NCBI RefSeq assembly: GCF_038592905.1
Contig: NZ_CP151943.1
Location: 1,026,001 to 1,090,000 of the forward strand
From: Neobacillus sp. FSL H8-0543
GTDB taxonomy: Bacteria; Bacillota; Bacilli; Bacillales; Cytobacillaceae
Reading direction: 5' to 3'
DNA length: 64,000 nt
Shown here: piece after piece, positions 9,403 to 19,025 of the stretch
How positions within the stretch are numbered: the first letter of the stretch is position 1
Layout: each line of letters starts with the position of its first letter
Notes under the pieces: generated by a model
The model's input: the letters and a program-made list of their open reading frames with translations, nothing else
What the model was told of the DNA's origin: nothing
Database searches by the model: none
Program-made: the position numbers and the translations under genes

Positions 9403-9957
9403 CTACAGAGAAGTTAACGCAGCTGAATATTCAATCCAAATACTGTTTATTTGCTGCGAAAGTATTGGTGTATGGTTAATAATCAGATTTGCCATAACCG
9501 AATGATCCAAAGGATTCTGTATAACTTCCATTGGAACTAACGCACCAATATATAATAAAATAAAGACAATTAAATAGACTTCTAAGAAACCTAAAATTCC
9601 GCCAGCCCAAACATTTAACTGCTTTAAAATTGGCAGGTGGGCAATAAAGTCCAGCATCGATCCGATAATTTGCAGCAATATTTTTACCGCAAAAAAGATG
9701 ATCACAAAAGCAATAGCCCGATAGAAGGCATCCTCCATGTTACTGCTATTGGTTAATAACTTTAGTGGTGAGGATGTCCCAAGATTAGGATAGGGAATCC
9801 AGAGTAAAAGTTTAGGAGCCAGTTCCTCATAGTATAAATTTGCCACTATGTATGCAATAATAAAACCTGTTAAATGAACTAATTGTAAAATAAAGCCTCT
9901 TTTTAATCCGATAAAAAAACCAAAAACTAATAATAAGATAATAGCTAAATCCAACAT
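9403..9957 (-). CDS. yshB: CvpA family membrane protein
   Basis: This 184-residue protein has four hydrophobic segments (about 2-20, 25-42, 80-105 and 120-145), starts MLDLAIILLLVFGFFIGLKR, and matches the CvpA/colicin V production family. Its role in Bacillus is not settled. The start lies 6 bp after zapA ends, consistent with translational coupling, and polX follows after 70 bp. A poorly conserved cytoplasmic or extracytoplasmic tail closes the protein. Confidence 0.9.
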   Translation of the reverse strand: MLDLAIILLLVFGFFIGLKRGFILQLVHLTGFIIAYIVANLYYEELAPKLLLWIPYPNLGTSSPLKLLTNSSNMEDAFYRAIAFVIIFFAVKILLQIIGSMLDFIAHLPILKQLNVWAGGILGFLEVYLIVFILLYIGALVPMEVIQNPLDHSVMANLIINHTPILSQQINSIWIEYSAALTSL

Positions 9958-9963
9958 GACTTT

Positions 9964-10224
9964 TCAGTCCTTTTCTTTTTGTAGTTCTAATTGAAGCCGC
10001 TCTACTTGTTCTTTCATTTTAATATAATCATTGACGGCATTCACCGCAGTTAATACAGCAAGCTTGCTAACATCTAGTGATGGATTCCTAGAACCGATTT
10101 CGCGCATTTTATTGTCAACTAATAATGCAACACTTCGAATATGACTTGGGCTTTCAGTACCTAATATAGTGTATTGCTGTCCGTATATATCTACGGTCGT
10201 TCTATTTTTTTGTATTTTTGACAA
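9964..10224 (-). CDS. zapA: Cell division protein ZapA
   Basis: This 86-residue protein binds FtsZ and promotes bundling at the Z-ring. The N-terminal globular part contains TTVDIYGQQYTILG, and a C-terminal amphipathic coiled coil runs from about residue 55 (NDYIKMKEQVERLQLELQKE). The start is TTG at 10224, preceded by TGGAGG with a 7-bp spacing. It is the first gene of the operon through yshE. Confidence 0.93.
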   Translation of the reverse strand: MSKIQKNRTTVDIYGQQYTILGTESPSHIRSVALLVDNKMREIGSRNPSLDVSKLAVLTAVNAVNDYIKMKEQVERLQLELQKEKD

Positions 10225-10262
10225 GTTAATGCCTCCATTCGAATCAGGAAATCCTATTCTAT

Positions 10263-10290
10263 ACTATAACACGAACGAATGTATGTCGAA
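10263..10290 (-). promoter_or_regulatory. Candidate promoter for zapA operon
   Basis: On the minus strand TTCGAC (10285-10290) and TATAGT (10263-10268) are 16 bp apart. An alternative pairing is TCGACA with TAGTAT at 17 bp. It is 38 bp before the zapA start. Confidence 0.5.
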
Positions 10291-10302
10291 AAGAGAAAAG
10301 AG

Positions 10303-10455
10303 TAAGCGCGTTGTTTATTGACGAAAAGGGCTGGAATGAGTCGAGTGAGATAAGGAGAGTCGAAAGACGGTGGGTTTTTAGTTTTTCGTTCTCGACTTAT
10401 CGTAACGAGGCGAGGGAAGCCCTCTAGTCGATAGGGAGCTGAAGGTAGACAAGTA
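10303..10455. repeat. Bacillaceae intergenic repeat, copy 1 (about 150 bp)
   Basis: The right half (CGACTTATCGTAACGAGGCG, then CTCTAGTCGATAGGGAGCTG) parallels the element at 15405-15553 (GACTTATCGTAAGGAGGAG, then CACTAGTCGCTGGGCGCTGG). Both also share GAGATAARG in the left half. It is a diverged member of a dispersed noncoding element and fills most of the gap between zapA and rnhC. Confidence 0.7.
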
Positions 10456-10524
10456 GAAGAGTTCAGTCTGGTGTATATTTCCTAATTTTAATAGAAATGA
10501 TTGTTTACGAGGGGTGTTCCTAAT

Positions 10525-11466
10525 TTGGGTAATGTTGTGCTAAATCGAAGTATGTCGGAAATTAGTAAAATGAAAAGTTATTACAGCGGACAGTTAAGCG
10601 ACAAACTTCCCCCAGGGAGTGTGTTTGCTGCTAAAACGGCAGGCTGCATGATAACAGCATATAAATCAGGGAAGGTTTTATTCCAAGGGAATGATTGTGT
10701 GGCAGAAGCAGGCAAATGGGGAGAGGCAGAAGCTAAAAAGCCCTCATCTTCTTCGAAGGCTGGAGCTCCAAAGGGGAATCTTCCTGATGGATTTAGTCAA
10801 CTATCGGTAATCGGCTCCGATGAAGTTGGTACCGGTGACTTTTTCGGCCCCATCACTGTTGTTGCAGCCTATGTAAGAAAAGAAGATATTCCGTTATTAA
10901 AAGAACTCGGCGTGAAAGATTCAAAGGATCTGAAGGATGAAAAAATCATAGCCATTGCCAAAGATATAAAAACTATAATTCCATTTAGTCTTTTAACATT
11001 AAAAAACGAGAAGTATAATCAGCTGCAGCAATCTGGTATGTCACAGGGAAAAATGAAAGCCATTTTGCATAATCAAGCGATTTTGAATGTATTGGAAAAA
11101 ATCGCTCCCGTTAAACCCGAGGCGATTTTAATTGATCAATTTGTTCAATCTAGCACCTATTATCAACATGTAAAAACCCAGAAAGCTGTTGCTCGGGAAA
11201 ATGTTTATTTTAGCACGAAAGCGGAAGGGGTTCATCTCGCAGTTGCCGCTGCTTCCATTCTCGCCCGCTATGCCTTTGTCCAATATATTGATCAGCTAGG
11301 TGAAAGTGCCGGCTTTAAGATACCAAAAGGGGCGGGGTCACAGGTGGATGAGGCTGCTGCGAAACTGATTTTGAAAAAGGGACGGGACGTCCTGCCTCAG
11401 TATGTAAAGCTTCATTTTGCTAACACCGATAAAGCTGTGGCGATTGTTAATAAGAAGCGGAAATGA
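10525..11466 (+). CDS. rnhC: Ribonuclease HIII
   Basis: This type 2 RNase H cleaves the RNA strand of RNA-DNA hybrids. The N-terminal TBP-like substrate-binding domain (about 1-80, with AAKTAGCMITAYKSGKVLFQG) marks it as HIII rather than HII. The catalytic domain starts at IGSDEVGTGDFFGP with D-E-x-G, and a later acidic residue lies in LIDQF. The start is set at TTG 10525, which has GAGGGG about 10 bp upstream and gives 313 residues, the B. subtilis length. The frame extends to 10501 with another TTG but no ribosome site. It is transcribed alone, facing pheT. Confidence 0.93.
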   Translation: MGNVVLNRSMSEISKMKSYYSGQLSDKLPPGSVFAAKTAGCMITAYKSGKVLFQGNDCVAEAGKWGEAEAKKPSSSSKAGAPKGNLPDGFSQLSVIGSDEVGTGDFFGPITVVAAYVRKEDIPLLKELGVKDSKDLKDEKIIAIAKDIKTIIPFSLLTLKNEKYNQLQQSGMSQGKMKAILHNQAILNVLEKIAPVKPEAILIDQFVQSSTYYQHVKTQKAVARENVYFSTKAEGVHLAVAAASILARYAFVQYIDQLGESAGFKIPKGAGSQVDEAAAKLILKKGRDVLPQYVKLHFANTDKAVAIVNKKRK

Positions 11467-11526
11467 TTATACCGTGGCGGTTCGTAGTATGGGCTTTCGT
11501 AACGGTTTCTGTGATTGAGAAGGGGT

Positions 11527-11838
11527 TCATGAGGACTATTTTTTCGATTTTCTCGGGTGAATCGACCTCATGAGCCCTTCATGAGGACTACTTTTCCGAT
11601 TTTCTCGGGTGACTCGACCTCATGAGCCCTTCATGAGTACTACTTTTCCGATTTTCTCGGATGAATCGACCTCATGAACCCTTCATGAGTACTACTTTTC
11701 CGATTTTCTCGGATGAATCGACCTCATCAGCCCTTCATGAGGTCCACTTTTCCGATTTCCCCGAATGAATCGACCTCATCAGCCCTTCATGAGGATCAAT
11801 TTGCTAATTTTTTCTATGTAGCCTGACTTCATAAACCA
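11527..11838. repeat. Tandem array A: 52-bp unit, five full copies plus a decayed sixth
   Basis: TTCATGAG recurs at 11527, 11579, 11631, 11683, 11735 and 11787, exactly 52 bp apart each time. The core of each unit reads ACTTTTCCGATTTTCTCGG followed by GTGAATCGACCTCATGA. At each junction CCTCATGA-GCCCT-TCATGAGG (or near variants) forms an 8-bp hairpin with a 5-nt loop, and CCGA...TCGG inside the linker forms a smaller one. No plausible protein is encoded. The array fills the gap between the convergent rnhC and pheT genes. Nothing else was seen in 11467-11526. Confidence 0.95.
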
Positions 11839-11841
11839 AAA

Positions 11842-11875
11842 AAAACACTTTGGACCCAATTGTCCAAAGTGTTTT
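11842..11875. terminator. Bidirectional terminator of pheT and rnhC side
   Basis: AAACACTTTGGAC / GTCCAAAGTGTTT has a 7-nt loop and A/T tracts on both sides, 10 bp after the pheT stop. Confidence 0.9.
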
Positions 11876-11885
11876 TCTATCTAAC

Positions 11886-14300
11886 TTATCCTCTTAAAAC
11901 AGCCCCAGCCTGTTCCTTCAAGGCTTCTAGTACTTGATTGTGAACCTTTGTTACTTCTTCATCTGTTAAGGTGCGCTCTGGATCAAGATATTTCAATGAG
12001 AATGCAATGGATTTTTTCCCTTCCTCCATACGATCTCCTTCGTATAAGTCAAAAACAGAGACTTCCTTAAGAAGCTTTCCACCAACGCTCTGAATGATAT
12101 CCTTCAATGCTCCGGAAACTGTTTCTTTATCAACAACAAGAGCAATATCTCTTGAAATCGATGGGAAACGAGGAATCGCTTCATATCTAAGTGGTTCAGT
12201 TCCTTCTTCAAGCACTGCTTGCAATGAAAGCTCGAACACATACGTGTCTTTTAAATCAAGTTCTTTTTGCATGGTTGGATGCACCTGACCAATGAACCCA
12301 ATTCGCTTACCGCTCAAGTGAATTTCGGCTGTTCTGCCAGGATGCAAGTGCTCCACCTTTGCCTGCACATATGTTACTTGATCGGCAAAACCTAACTTCG
12401 TAAACATGCCATCTAAAATACCTTTTAACACATAGAAATCTACAGCCTTTTTCTCACCTTGCCATGAATGGTTATGCCATAATCCTGTGATGGCACCTGC
12501 TAAATGTTCTTGTTCTTCTGGTAACACTTCATTACCATTTGCTAAAAATACTGCACCCGTTTCATAAACACCAATGCTGTCACTTTGACGGGCGCTATTG
12601 TATTTTAAAACTTCCAGCAATTGCGGCAGGATGCTTAAGCGGAGAATGCTGCGGTCTTCACTCATCGGCATTGCCAGACGGATGAAATCGCCCTTCTCTA
12701 ATGCAAATTGTGCAGCTTTTTCTTCATTTGTTAATGAATAGGTTACAGCTTGGTAAAGACCTGCACCTTCTAAGTACTGGCGAACAACACGACGTTTTTC
12801 TTGGTATGCCGATAACTTACCAGGTGTTGTTGAACCGATTGGCAGGGTTTTTGGAATGTTGTCGTAGCCATAAATACGCGCAACTTCTTCAATCAAGTCT
12901 TCTTCGATTTTGATGTCACCACGTCGTGTTGGTGCTGTCACAGTGATTACATCCTCCTCAATGCTAGTCTTAAATTGAAGACGATCAAAAATATCCTTTA
13001 CATCCTGAACCGCTAATTCCGTACCGATTACACGATTAATTTTTTCCAAGCTGATTGAGACAACCGCTGGTTCGATGGTAAGTGTATCGACTTCAGCTGT
13101 ACCCTCAAGAACTTCACCATTTGCATACATTGCCATTAGATAAGCTGCGCGCTCACCTGCAACACGTACACGATTAGGATCGACTCCCTTTTCAAAACGG
13201 GCACTTGCTTCACTTCTTAATCCATGGTCTTTAGAGGCAGTTCTCACAGTACCGCCGTTGAAATAGGCAGCTTCTAACAGAACAGTAGTTGTGTCTGAGT
13301 TTACTTCTGAATTAGCACCACCCATTACACCCGCTAACGCAACCGGCTCGGTTCCATTTGTAATCACGAGATGGGAAGACTTTAACGTACGTTCCGCATC
13401 GTCCAATGTGGTGAATTTTTCTCCATCCTGTGCACGGCGGACAAGGATTTCTTTTGACCCTAAGCGATTGTAATCAAATGCATGGAGCGGTTGACCATAT
13501 TCTAATAAAATGTAGTTCGTAATATCAACGACATTATTATGCGGACGAATGCCAGCAGCCATAAGACGTGTTTGCATCCACATCGGTGCAGGCCCGATTT
13601 TTACATTTTTAATCACTTTGGCAGCGTATAGAGGATTATCCTCATTTGCCTCAACTTTGATAGTGATATAATCTGTTGCTTTTTCAGTAGTAGGCTGCAG
13701 GTTGATTTCCGGAAGCTTTACGTCTCTGCCAAGAATGGCAGCCACTTCATAGGCCACACCAAGCATGCTTAAGCAATCTGCACGATTAGGTGTCAAACTT
13801 AATTCTAGAACTTCATCGTCTCTATTTAACAGTTCAAGGGCATTTACGCCGACTTCTGCATCTTGCGGGTAAACAAATATTCCTTCTGAATACTCCTTTG
13901 GAACAATTTTAGCTTCCATACCTAACTCTGTAAGCGAGCAAATCATTCCATTTGACTCTTCCCCACGAAGCTTTGCGCGTTTAATTTTAAAATTGCCTGG
14001 TAGAACGGCACCAACTGTAGCTACGGCAACTTTCTGTCCTTGGGCCACATTAGGCGCACCGCAAATGATTTGAACCGGTGCTTCTTGACCGATATCAACA
14101 AGACATTTGCTTAACTTATCAGCATTTGGATGCTGCTCACGTTCAAGAACATGGCCGACAACCACTCCTTTAATACCTTCGTTAAGGACTTCTACACCCT
14201 CAACTTCTATTCCACTTTTCGTAATTTTTTCTGCTAGTTCAGTTGCAGTTACTCCGGATAAATCTATATAATCCTGGAGCCATTTATATGAAACAAACAT
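11886..14300 (-). CDS. pheT: Phenylalanyl-tRNA synthetase beta subunit
   Basis: The 804-residue beta chain of the alpha2-beta2 enzyme has the same length as in B. subtilis. Domains in order are the EMAP-like tRNA-binding fold (about 40-155), B1/B5 helical modules, the B3/4 editing domain ([12 protein letters not shown] region), B5, a catalytic-like core, and the C-terminal FDX-ACB anticodon-binding domain (from about 710, [15 protein letters not shown]). It lies 15 bp after pheS and is under the same T-box leader. Confidence 0.97.
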   Translation of the reverse strand: MFVSYKWLQDYIDLSGVTATELAEKITKSGIEVEGVEVLNEGIKGVVVGHVLEREQHPNADKLSKCLVDIGQEAPVQIICGAPNVAQGQKVAVATVGAVLPGNFKIKRAKLRGEESNGMICSLTELGMEAKIVPKEYSEGIFVYPQDAEVGVNALELLNRDDEVLELSLTPNRADCLSMLGVAYEVAAILGRDVKLPEINLQPTTEKATDYITIKVEANEDNPLYAAKVIKNVKIGPAPMWMQTRLMAAGIRPHNNVVDITNYILLEYGQPLHAFDYNRLGSKEILVRRAQDGEKFTTLDDAERTLKSSHLVITNGTEPVALAGVMGGANSEVNSDTTTVLLEAAYFNGGTVRTASKDHGLRSEASARFEKGVDPNRVRVAGERAAYLMAMYANGEVLEGTAEVDTLTIEPAVVSISLEKINRVIGTELAVQDVKDIFDRLQFKTSIEEDVITVTAPTRRGDIKIEEDLIEEVARIYGYDNIPKTLPIGSTTPGKLSAYQEKRRVVRQYLEGAGLYQAVTYSLTNEEKAAQFALEKGDFIRLAMPMSEDRSILRLSILPQLLEVLKYNSARQSDSIGVYETGAVFLANGNEVLPEEQEHLAGAITGLWHNHSWQGEKKAVDFYVLKGILDGMFTKLGFADQVTYVQAKVEHLHPGRTAEIHLSGKRIGFIGQVHPTMQKELDLKDTYVFELSLQAVLEEGTEPLRYEAIPRFPSISRDIALVVDKETVSGALKDIIQSVGGKLLKEVSVFDLYEGDRMEEGKKSIAFSLKYLDPERTLTDEEVTKVHNQVLEALKEQAGAVLRG

Positions 14301-14315
14301 GATATGCTCCTCCTC

Positions 14316-15353
14316 TTATTCGTGTTTAGAAAATTGTTTTAAGAAACGTACATCATTTGTATAGAAATGACGGATATCATCGACACCGTATTTCAACATC
14401 GCAATCCGCTCTGGTCCCATTCCGAATGCAAAACCGGTATATTTTTTCGAGTCATATCCAGCCATTTCAAGAACATTTGGATGTACCATACCTGCTCCAA
14501 GAATTTCAATCCAGCCTGTCTTTTTACAAACGCTGCAGCCTTTTCCACCGCAAACTTTACAAGAAATATCCATTTCGACAGAAGGCTCTGTGAATGGGAA
14601 AAAGCTTGGGCGTAAACGGATTTCCCGGTCTTCACCAAACATCTTCTTGGCAAACAAATCTAATGTCCCTTTAAGGTCACTCATACGAATGTTTTCGCCA
14701 ACAACAAGGCCTTCAATTTGCATGAACTGGTGAGAGTGTGTTGCATCATCATTATCACGTCGATACACTTTACCTGGGCAAATGATCTTGATCGGCCCTT
14801 TGCCTTGGTTTTTCTCCATTGTCCGAGCCTGTACTGGCGAGGTATGAGTACGAAGAAGGATATCTTCAGTAATATAGAAGGAGTCCTGCATATCTCTTGC
14901 CGGATGTCCCTTCGGTAAATTCAGCGCTTCAAAGTTATAGTAATCCTGTTCTACTTCAGGACCTTCGGCAACTTGATAGCCCATGCCAATAAATAAATCT
15001 TCAATTTCCTCAATGATCCTTGTGAGGGGATGATGGTTGCCCACTTTTACCGGTCGTCCCGGGAGAGTTACATCAATCGATTCAGATGCTAATTTTTCTA
15101 AAACAACGGCTTCTTCAAGCTCACTTTGTTTTGTTTCGATTACCATGGCAATGGATTCTCGAACTTCATTTGCCAGAGCTCCCATGATCGGGCGCTCTTC
15201 TGCTGAAAGCTTGCCCATACCGCGCAGCACTTCGGTGATTGGACCCTTTTTGCCTAAATAAGCAACGCGAATGTCATTCAATTCTTTTAAGCTGGAAGAC
15301 TGGTCAACTTTTTGAAGAGCTTCCTGCTGCAATTCTTTTAATCTTTCTTGCAT
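14316..15353 (-). CDS. pheS: Phenylalanyl-tRNA synthetase alpha subunit
   Basis: This class II catalytic subunit (345 residues) charges tRNA-Phe. The N-terminal coiled coil (1-85) is followed by the class II core, with motif 2 around [10 protein letters not shown] and [19 protein letters not shown], and motif 3 [17 protein letters not shown] near the C-terminus. A Cys cluster ([17 protein letters not shown]) is present as usual in Bacillus PheS. The ATG at 15353 has AGGAGG upstream. Expression is expected to respond to uncharged tRNA-Phe through the T-box at 15608-15890. Confidence 0.97.
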   Translation of the reverse strand: MQERLKELQQEALQKVDQSSSLKELNDIRVAYLGKKGPITEVLRGMGKLSAEERPIMGALANEVRESIAMVIETKQSELEEAVVLEKLASESIDVTLPGRPVKVGNHHPLTRIIEEIEDLFIGMGYQVAEGPEVEQDYYNFEALNLPKGHPARDMQDSFYITEDILLRTHTSPVQARTMEKNQGKGPIKIICPGKVYRRDNDDATHSHQFMQIEGLVVGENIRMSDLKGTLDLFAKKMFGEDREIRLRPSFFPFTEPSVEMDISCKVCGGKGCSVCKKTGWIEILGAGMVHPNVLEMAGYDSKKYTGFAFGMGPERIAMLKYGVDDIRHFYTNDVRFLKQFSKHE

Positions 15354-15404
15354 TACATTTCCTCCTTAAATTCAAATCATTATAAAAATCAATCGAATGA
15401 AACT

Positions 15405-15553
15405 AAAAGGCGGAAGCGCCCGTTTAGCGACGTATGGACTGGAGCGCTCCGCATGAGATAAAGGAAACACGAAGAGCGTTAGCGATTCGATGTTGACTTA
15501 TCGTAAGGAGGAGAGCGAAGTCCACTAGTCGCTGGGCGCTGGAGCTGGATTCA
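15405..15553. repeat. Bacillaceae intergenic repeat, copy 2 (about 150 bp)
   Basis: It begins AAAAGGCGGAAGCGCCC and ends GGGCGCTGGAGCTGGA. The GCGCC/GGCGC ends are imperfectly inverted. It lies between pheS and its T-box, inside the transcribed leader region. It is related to the copy at 10303-10455 and to end fragments at 20447, 34323 and 41366. Confidence 0.8.
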
Positions 15554-15607
15554 GATAACTATTAAGTAATCCATACTAAATTTTTTTTAGTTTCCTAAAC
15601 CACAAAA

Positions 15608-15890
15608 AAACCCCATCCCTGGAAAGGGACGAGGTTTATAGTCGCGGTACCACCCTTGTAAACACTATGTTAAAACACAAATGTTCGCTTCATTCGGATA
15701 ACGGCATATGCCGATGCATCTTTACACACGAAAAAGGTCATCTTTTTTCTTTGTGGTCCCGATGCCAACTCAGGAGGTGAACTTCTCATGTCTGGATCCA
15801 TAAAAGTGCTTTCAGTCGCGGCACTTTCTCCCTAAATGGTATTTGACAGGATACTTTTCTCCATCATCGTTTTTGATTTTATTAATATTG
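15608..15890 (-). ncRNA. T-box leader of pheST
   Basis: The minus strand has the T-box core AGGGTGGTACCGCG (15641-15656 region) followed by a GC-rich terminator (AAACCTCGTCCC / GGGATGGGGTTT, 15608-15637) and a T run. The competing antiterminator pairs with the T-box. Uncharged tRNA-Phe is expected to relieve termination. A TTC triplet at 15779-15781 in the 5' stem region is a candidate specifier codon for Phe. An unusual feature is that a 150-bp repeat sits between the terminator and pheS. Confidence 0.92.
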
Positions 15891-15896
15891 TTAGTA

Positions 15897-15925
15897 ATTA
15901 TATAATAATTTTCTTGTGGTTTCAA
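15897..15925 (-). promoter_or_regulatory. Sigma-A promoter of the pheST T-box leader
   Basis: TTGAAA (15920-15925) and TATAAT (15897-15902) are separated by 17 bp on the minus strand, just downstream of the ysgA stop. Confidence 0.8.
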
Positions 15926-15937
15926 ATTAAGTATCGC

Positions 15938-16687
15938 CTATTTTTTAAAATAATATAATAGGATCCCGGTTGCAACTGCAACATTTAATGATTCACTTTT
16001 CCCATAAATCGGAATATAAAGGTTTCTAGTGGTCTTGGCAAGGATATCCTTACTAACGCCATTTCCCTCGTTCCCCACGATTAATCCAAACGCATCCGAA
16101 GGCTGTGTTTCTGTATAGATTATGCCATTTTCAAGCGCTGTTCCATAGACAGGAATGTTTTTATCCTTTAGTTTTTCCACCCAATCATTTAGGTCCCCTC
16201 TAATGATTGGAAGGTGAAAATGACTCCCCTGTGCAGATCTGAGTACTTTTGAGTTGAAAATATCGACACTGCCGCGGCCGACAATGACAGCATCAATTCC
16301 GGCAGCATCAGCTGTCCGAATCATCGTTCCTAAGTTTCCTGGATCCTGTACGGCATCAAGGAGCAGATAGGTTTTTGCATCCGTTACTTCGCTTTCTAGT
16401 TGACGGCACACAGCATATATCCCCTGAGGTGTTTCTGTATCTGACAATGCGTTGGCTATTTCTTCGGTAACAATCGTTACCGAAGAAACCCCGGTATCCC
16501 AGCGGGGCGGCAAACCAACTTGCTCTGAGACGATAATTTCTACAATTTGCTCACCCTGTCTTATTGCTTCTTCAACTAAATGAAAACCCTCAACCAAAAA
16601 CGTACCCGACCGATCGCGTTCTTTTTTTGTTAAAAGTTTTTTCCATTGCTTAACCTGCGGATTATTTATTGACTGAATATGCTTCAA
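15938..16687 (-). CDS. ysgA: TrmH/SpoU-family RNA 2'-O-methyltransferase
   Basis: This 249-residue SPOUT methyltransferase has an N-terminal substrate-binding domain with KKERDRSGTFLVEG, and the knotted catalytic domain has motif 1 LDAVQDPGNLGTMIRTADA, motif 2 LIVGNEGNGVS and motif 3 SLNVAVATGILLYY. The exact rRNA or tRNA target is not evident. The TTG start at 16687 follows AAAGGAG by 7 bp. It lies between sspI (divergent) and pheS, the same order as in B. subtilis. Confidence 0.9.
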   Translation of the reverse strand: MKHIQSINNPQVKQWKKLLTKKERDRSGTFLVEGFHLVEEAIRQGEQIVEIIVSEQVGLPPRWDTGVSSVTIVTEEIANALSDTETPQGIYAVCRQLESEVTDAKTYLLLDAVQDPGNLGTMIRTADAAGIDAVIVGRGSVDIFNSKVLRSAQGSHFHLPIIRGDLNDWVEKLKDKNIPVYGTALENGIIYTETQPSDAFGLIVGNEGNGVSKDILAKTTRNLYIPIYGKSESLNVAVATGILLYYFKK

Positions 16688-16799
16688 ATTTTTTCTCCTT
16701 TAATTGCTATGTATTTTCTAATTATAGCCCAATTTTAATACATAATAAAACTTAAAATAGAAATGATAATAAGGAAAAGCTGACAAAAAGGAGTGTGTG

Positions 16800-17009
16800 A
16801 TGATGAACTTGAATTTGCGCAATGCTGTCATTCACAATGTTTCAGGCAATACACAGGAACAATTAGAAGATACAATTGTTGATGCCATTCAAAATGGTGA
16901 GGAAAAAATGCTCCCTGGTCTTGGTGTTTTATTTGAGGTTATTTGGAAAAACTCATCAGAGCAAGAGAAAAAGGAAATGCTTGAAGCTCTTGAAAATGGA
17001 CTAAAGTAA
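16800..17009 (+). CDS. sspI: Small acid-soluble spore protein I
   Basis: This protein of about 69 residues matches the SspI family throughout: [20 protein letters not shown], then [20 protein letters not shown] and FEVIW. SspI is a minor spore-core protein, sigma-G dependent in B. subtilis. Two adjacent ATG codons at 16800 and 16803 both sit well with GGAG at about 16790, and the conserved N-terminus (M-x-LNLR) fits the second. CATAATA upstream resembles a sigma-G -10, but the matching -35 is weak. Confidence 0.95.
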   Translation: MMNLNLRNAVIHNVSGNTQEQLEDTIVDAIQNGEEKMLPGLGVLFEVIWKNSSEQEKKEMLEALENGLK

Positions 17010-17022
17010 AGAACCCGCTAGC

Positions 17023-17049
17023 GCTGCTGACTAACCAGCAGCTTTTTTT
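17023..17049 (+). terminator. Intrinsic terminator of sspI
   Basis: GCTGCTG-ACTAAC-CAGCAGC is followed by TTTTTTT, 14 bp after the sspI stop. Confidence 0.9.
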
Positions 17050-17055
17050 CATTGG

Positions 17056-17252
17056 TCTGTTGATTGGAGCTCCAGTCACTTCGCTTTCCGCGGGCAGTCC
17101 GGGAGCCTCCTCGTCGCTTCGCTCCTGCGGGGTCTCCCGTGACTTGCTCTTCCCGCAGGACATTGAATATGCTTCCTTGAATATGCACCGCACGAAGGAA
17201 ATGCGGTAGCATTTTCGAGGAGTTCTACGTGCCTTCCGCTCCAATCAACAGA
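17056..17252. mobile_element. MITE-like element with 15-bp terminal inverted repeats
   Basis: The ends TCTGTTGATTGGAGC (17056-17070) and GCTCCAATCAACAGA (17238-17252) are perfect inverted repeats around a GC-rich interior (TTCGCTTTCCGCGGGCAG, TCGTCGCTTCGCTCCTGCGG). The 197-bp unit has no coding capacity. I recognise this type as a dispersed Bacillaceae intergenic element, but its mobilising enzyme is unknown to me. It fills the sspI to ysdC gap. A very short relic is at 40204-40225. Confidence 0.8.
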
Positions 17253-17294
17253 ATATACTTAATAAACAATGTCCTTTAACATATTTTCATTAAA

Positions 17295-17328
17295 AAACCT
17301 CGGCAAGTGATTGCACACGCCGAGGTTT
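17295..17328. terminator. Terminator of the M42 aminopeptidase gene
   Basis: AAACCTCGGC / GCCGAGGTTT is flanked by A and T tracts, just after the minus-strand stop at 17334. It could also work on the plus strand. Confidence 0.9.
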
Positions 17329-17333
17329 TTGCC

Positions 17334-18419
17334 TTATTCAAATGTTATTTTATCAACGGTTTCACGGTCCAAGCGCTTGATGACCTCGACGATTAATTTT
17401 ACTGCATTTTCATAATCATCACGGTGAAGCATTGCCGCGTGTGAATGAATATAGCGAGTTGCAATGGTAATAGCCAAGGAAGGAACACCATCATGCGCCA
17501 AATGCATAGGACCCGCGTCTGTGCCGCCGCCAGGGATCACATCGAATTGATAAGGAATACCCAATTCATCTGCAAGGTTAGTGATATAATCACGTAAGCC
17601 TTTATGCGCCACAAGCGTTGCATCATAGAGAATGATTTGTGGACCTTTCCCCATTTTACTCATCGCTTCTTTTTCAGAAATACCAGGAGTATCACCAGCG
17701 ATACCTACATCGACTGCAAAACCGATATCCGGATTAATTTTACTGGCTGAGGTTTGAGCACCGCGAGAGCCAATTTCCTCTTGGATTGTTCCCACCCCGT
17801 AAACCTCGTTCGGATGATCGGCACCCTTTAATTGTTTCATAACATCAATAGCAATCGCGCAGCCTATCCTGTTATCCCATGCTTTAGCCAACAGCATTTT
17901 CTCATTGTTCATAACAGTGAACTCAAAATATGGTACAGCCATATCACCAGGGAGGACGCCCCACTCCATTGCTTCCTCACGGCTTGATGCGCCAATATCA
18001 ATAAACATATCTTTAATTTCTACTGGTTTCTTACGGGCCTCAGCCGATAGGATGTGTGGCGGTTTAGAACCGATAACCCCAATTAGATCACCTTTTTTCG
18101 TTACCACTGTTACTCGTTGGGCAAGCAAAACCTGTGACCACCAGCCGCCAACGGGCTGAAAACGGAGGAAGCCCTTTTCATCAATTTGAGTAATCATAAA
18201 GCCCACTTCATCCAGGTGACCGGCAATCATAATTCTTGGTCCGCCTTCTTTACCTGTCTTCTTAGCAATTAAACTGCCAAGTCCATCTGTTGTTACTTCA
18301 TCCGCATAGGGTGCTATGTATTTTGTCATGACCTCTCGTACTTCTCGTTCGTTGCCGGGAATCCCTTTGGCATCGGTTAAATCCTTTAACATCGTTAACG
18401 TTTCATCTAATTTCGCCAT
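17334..18419 (-). CDS. ysdC: M42-family glutamyl/leucyl aminopeptidase
   Basis: This 361-residue dinuclear-metal peptidase shows metal ligands and catalytic residues in [10 protein letters not shown] (His, Asp), [13 protein letters not shown] (bridging Asp), [12 protein letters not shown] (catalytic Glu and ligand Glu), [12 protein letters not shown] and the C-terminal [14 protein letters not shown]. Family members form large tetrahedral particles that trim peptides in the cytoplasm. It corresponds to B. subtilis ysdC by family and neighbourhood (near ysdA and ysdB). A 67-bp gap separates it from the dUTPase gene upstream. Confidence 0.92.
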   Translation of the reverse strand: MAKLDETLTMLKDLTDAKGIPGNEREVREVMTKYIAPYADEVTTDGLGSLIAKKTGKEGGPRIMIAGHLDEVGFMITQIDEKGFLRFQPVGGWWSQVLLAQRVTVVTKKGDLIGVIGSKPPHILSAEARKKPVEIKDMFIDIGASSREEAMEWGVLPGDMAVPYFEFTVMNNEKMLLAKAWDNRIGCAIAIDVMKQLKGADHPNEVYGVGTIQEEIGSRGAQTSASKINPDIGFAVDVGIAGDTPGISEKEAMSKMGKGPQIILYDATLVAHKGLRDYITNLADELGIPYQFDVIPGGGTDAGPMHLAHDGVPSLAITIATRYIHSHAAMLHRDDYENAVKLIVEVIKRLDRETVDKITFE

Positions 18420-18486
18420 TGCTTTGCCCCCAATTATGTATGTACGGTTTGAGTCTTATTATACTGAAAATAATCATATTTTTCAG

Positions 18487-18978
18487 CTAATAATTATTTT
18501 GTTGTCTCTGATAATTTACTTCATTTTTATCAAAATATGCCTGTTCCATTTCTTCGTACGTTATTCCAAGCAGCATTGCAAGCTGTAAATACCCCTCAAA
18601 TAACGCAATATAATCCGTTTCACTCCTCGTCATTTGAAAACGAAGCACACGTTCATTTATCAAAAGGAATTGGTCAGTCACACTTAATGGCGTTGGAGCC
18701 GCGTTAATCAAAAACTTGCGCTTGTGAAAATCACATTCGATTCCTAACGATAGGATAAAGTGGACACCATCTACAAATTCTTCTAGAATCACTTGTTTTT
18801 CAGAAGGCGGCTTGACACTCCAAAATTTAAAACAGCGAGTTTCATTTGCAAGTTCACCCATTTCAACTAACAGTGCAAGCACCTTACGATTAAATAAATC
18901 TTCTTCCTGTAACCCATGTTTTTTTTCAATATGCTGATCCAAGGCTAGTTGCATGGTAAATAGTTTTTCAAGCTGCAT
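18487..18978 (-). CDS. Dimeric all-alpha dUTP diphosphatase
   Basis: This 163-residue protein belongs to the MazG/dUTPase-2 superfamily, which hydrolyses dUTP to dUMP and keeps uracil out of DNA. The metal-binding ExxE (EMGELANETRCFKFW) and ExxD (EEFVDGVHF) helices are intact, with the aromatic-rich segment between them typical of dimeric dUTPases. It starts at ATG 18978 after a GGGAG site. It lies upstream of ysdC on the same strand and divergent from ysdB. It is not the trimeric beta-type dUTPase. Confidence 0.85.
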   Translation of the reverse strand: MQLEKLFTMQLALDQHIEKKHGLQEEDLFNRKVLALLVEMGELANETRCFKFWSVKPPSEKQVILEEFVDGVHFILSLGIECDFHKRKFLINAAPTPLSVTDQFLLINERVLRFQMTRSETDYIALFEGYLQLAMLLGITYEEMEQAYFDKNEVNYQRQQNNY

Positions 18979-19025
18979 TTATTGATCACTCCCTTGATTA
19001 AAATTATATCAAATCAGCAAAAGGA

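Noticed and set aside
11527..11838. Regular repeats could be taken for a CRISPR array (also 31763-32068 and 63615-64000).
   Set aside because: The whole 51-52 bp unit is repeated, with no unique spacers, and there are no cas genes in the window.
14393..14653. Minus-strand 86-codon frame and two plus-strand frames inside pheS.
   Set aside because: All lie within the well-supported pheS coding sequence in other frames.
16730..16799. Sigma-G promoter for sspI.
   Set aside because: CATAATA fits the -10 but the sequence 17-18 bp upstream (TAATT) is a poor -35, so I did not list it as a feature.
16939..17244. Minus-strand frames of about 100 and 64 codons.
   Set aside because: They run through the MITE-like element and sspI terminator; open because the element is GC-rich.
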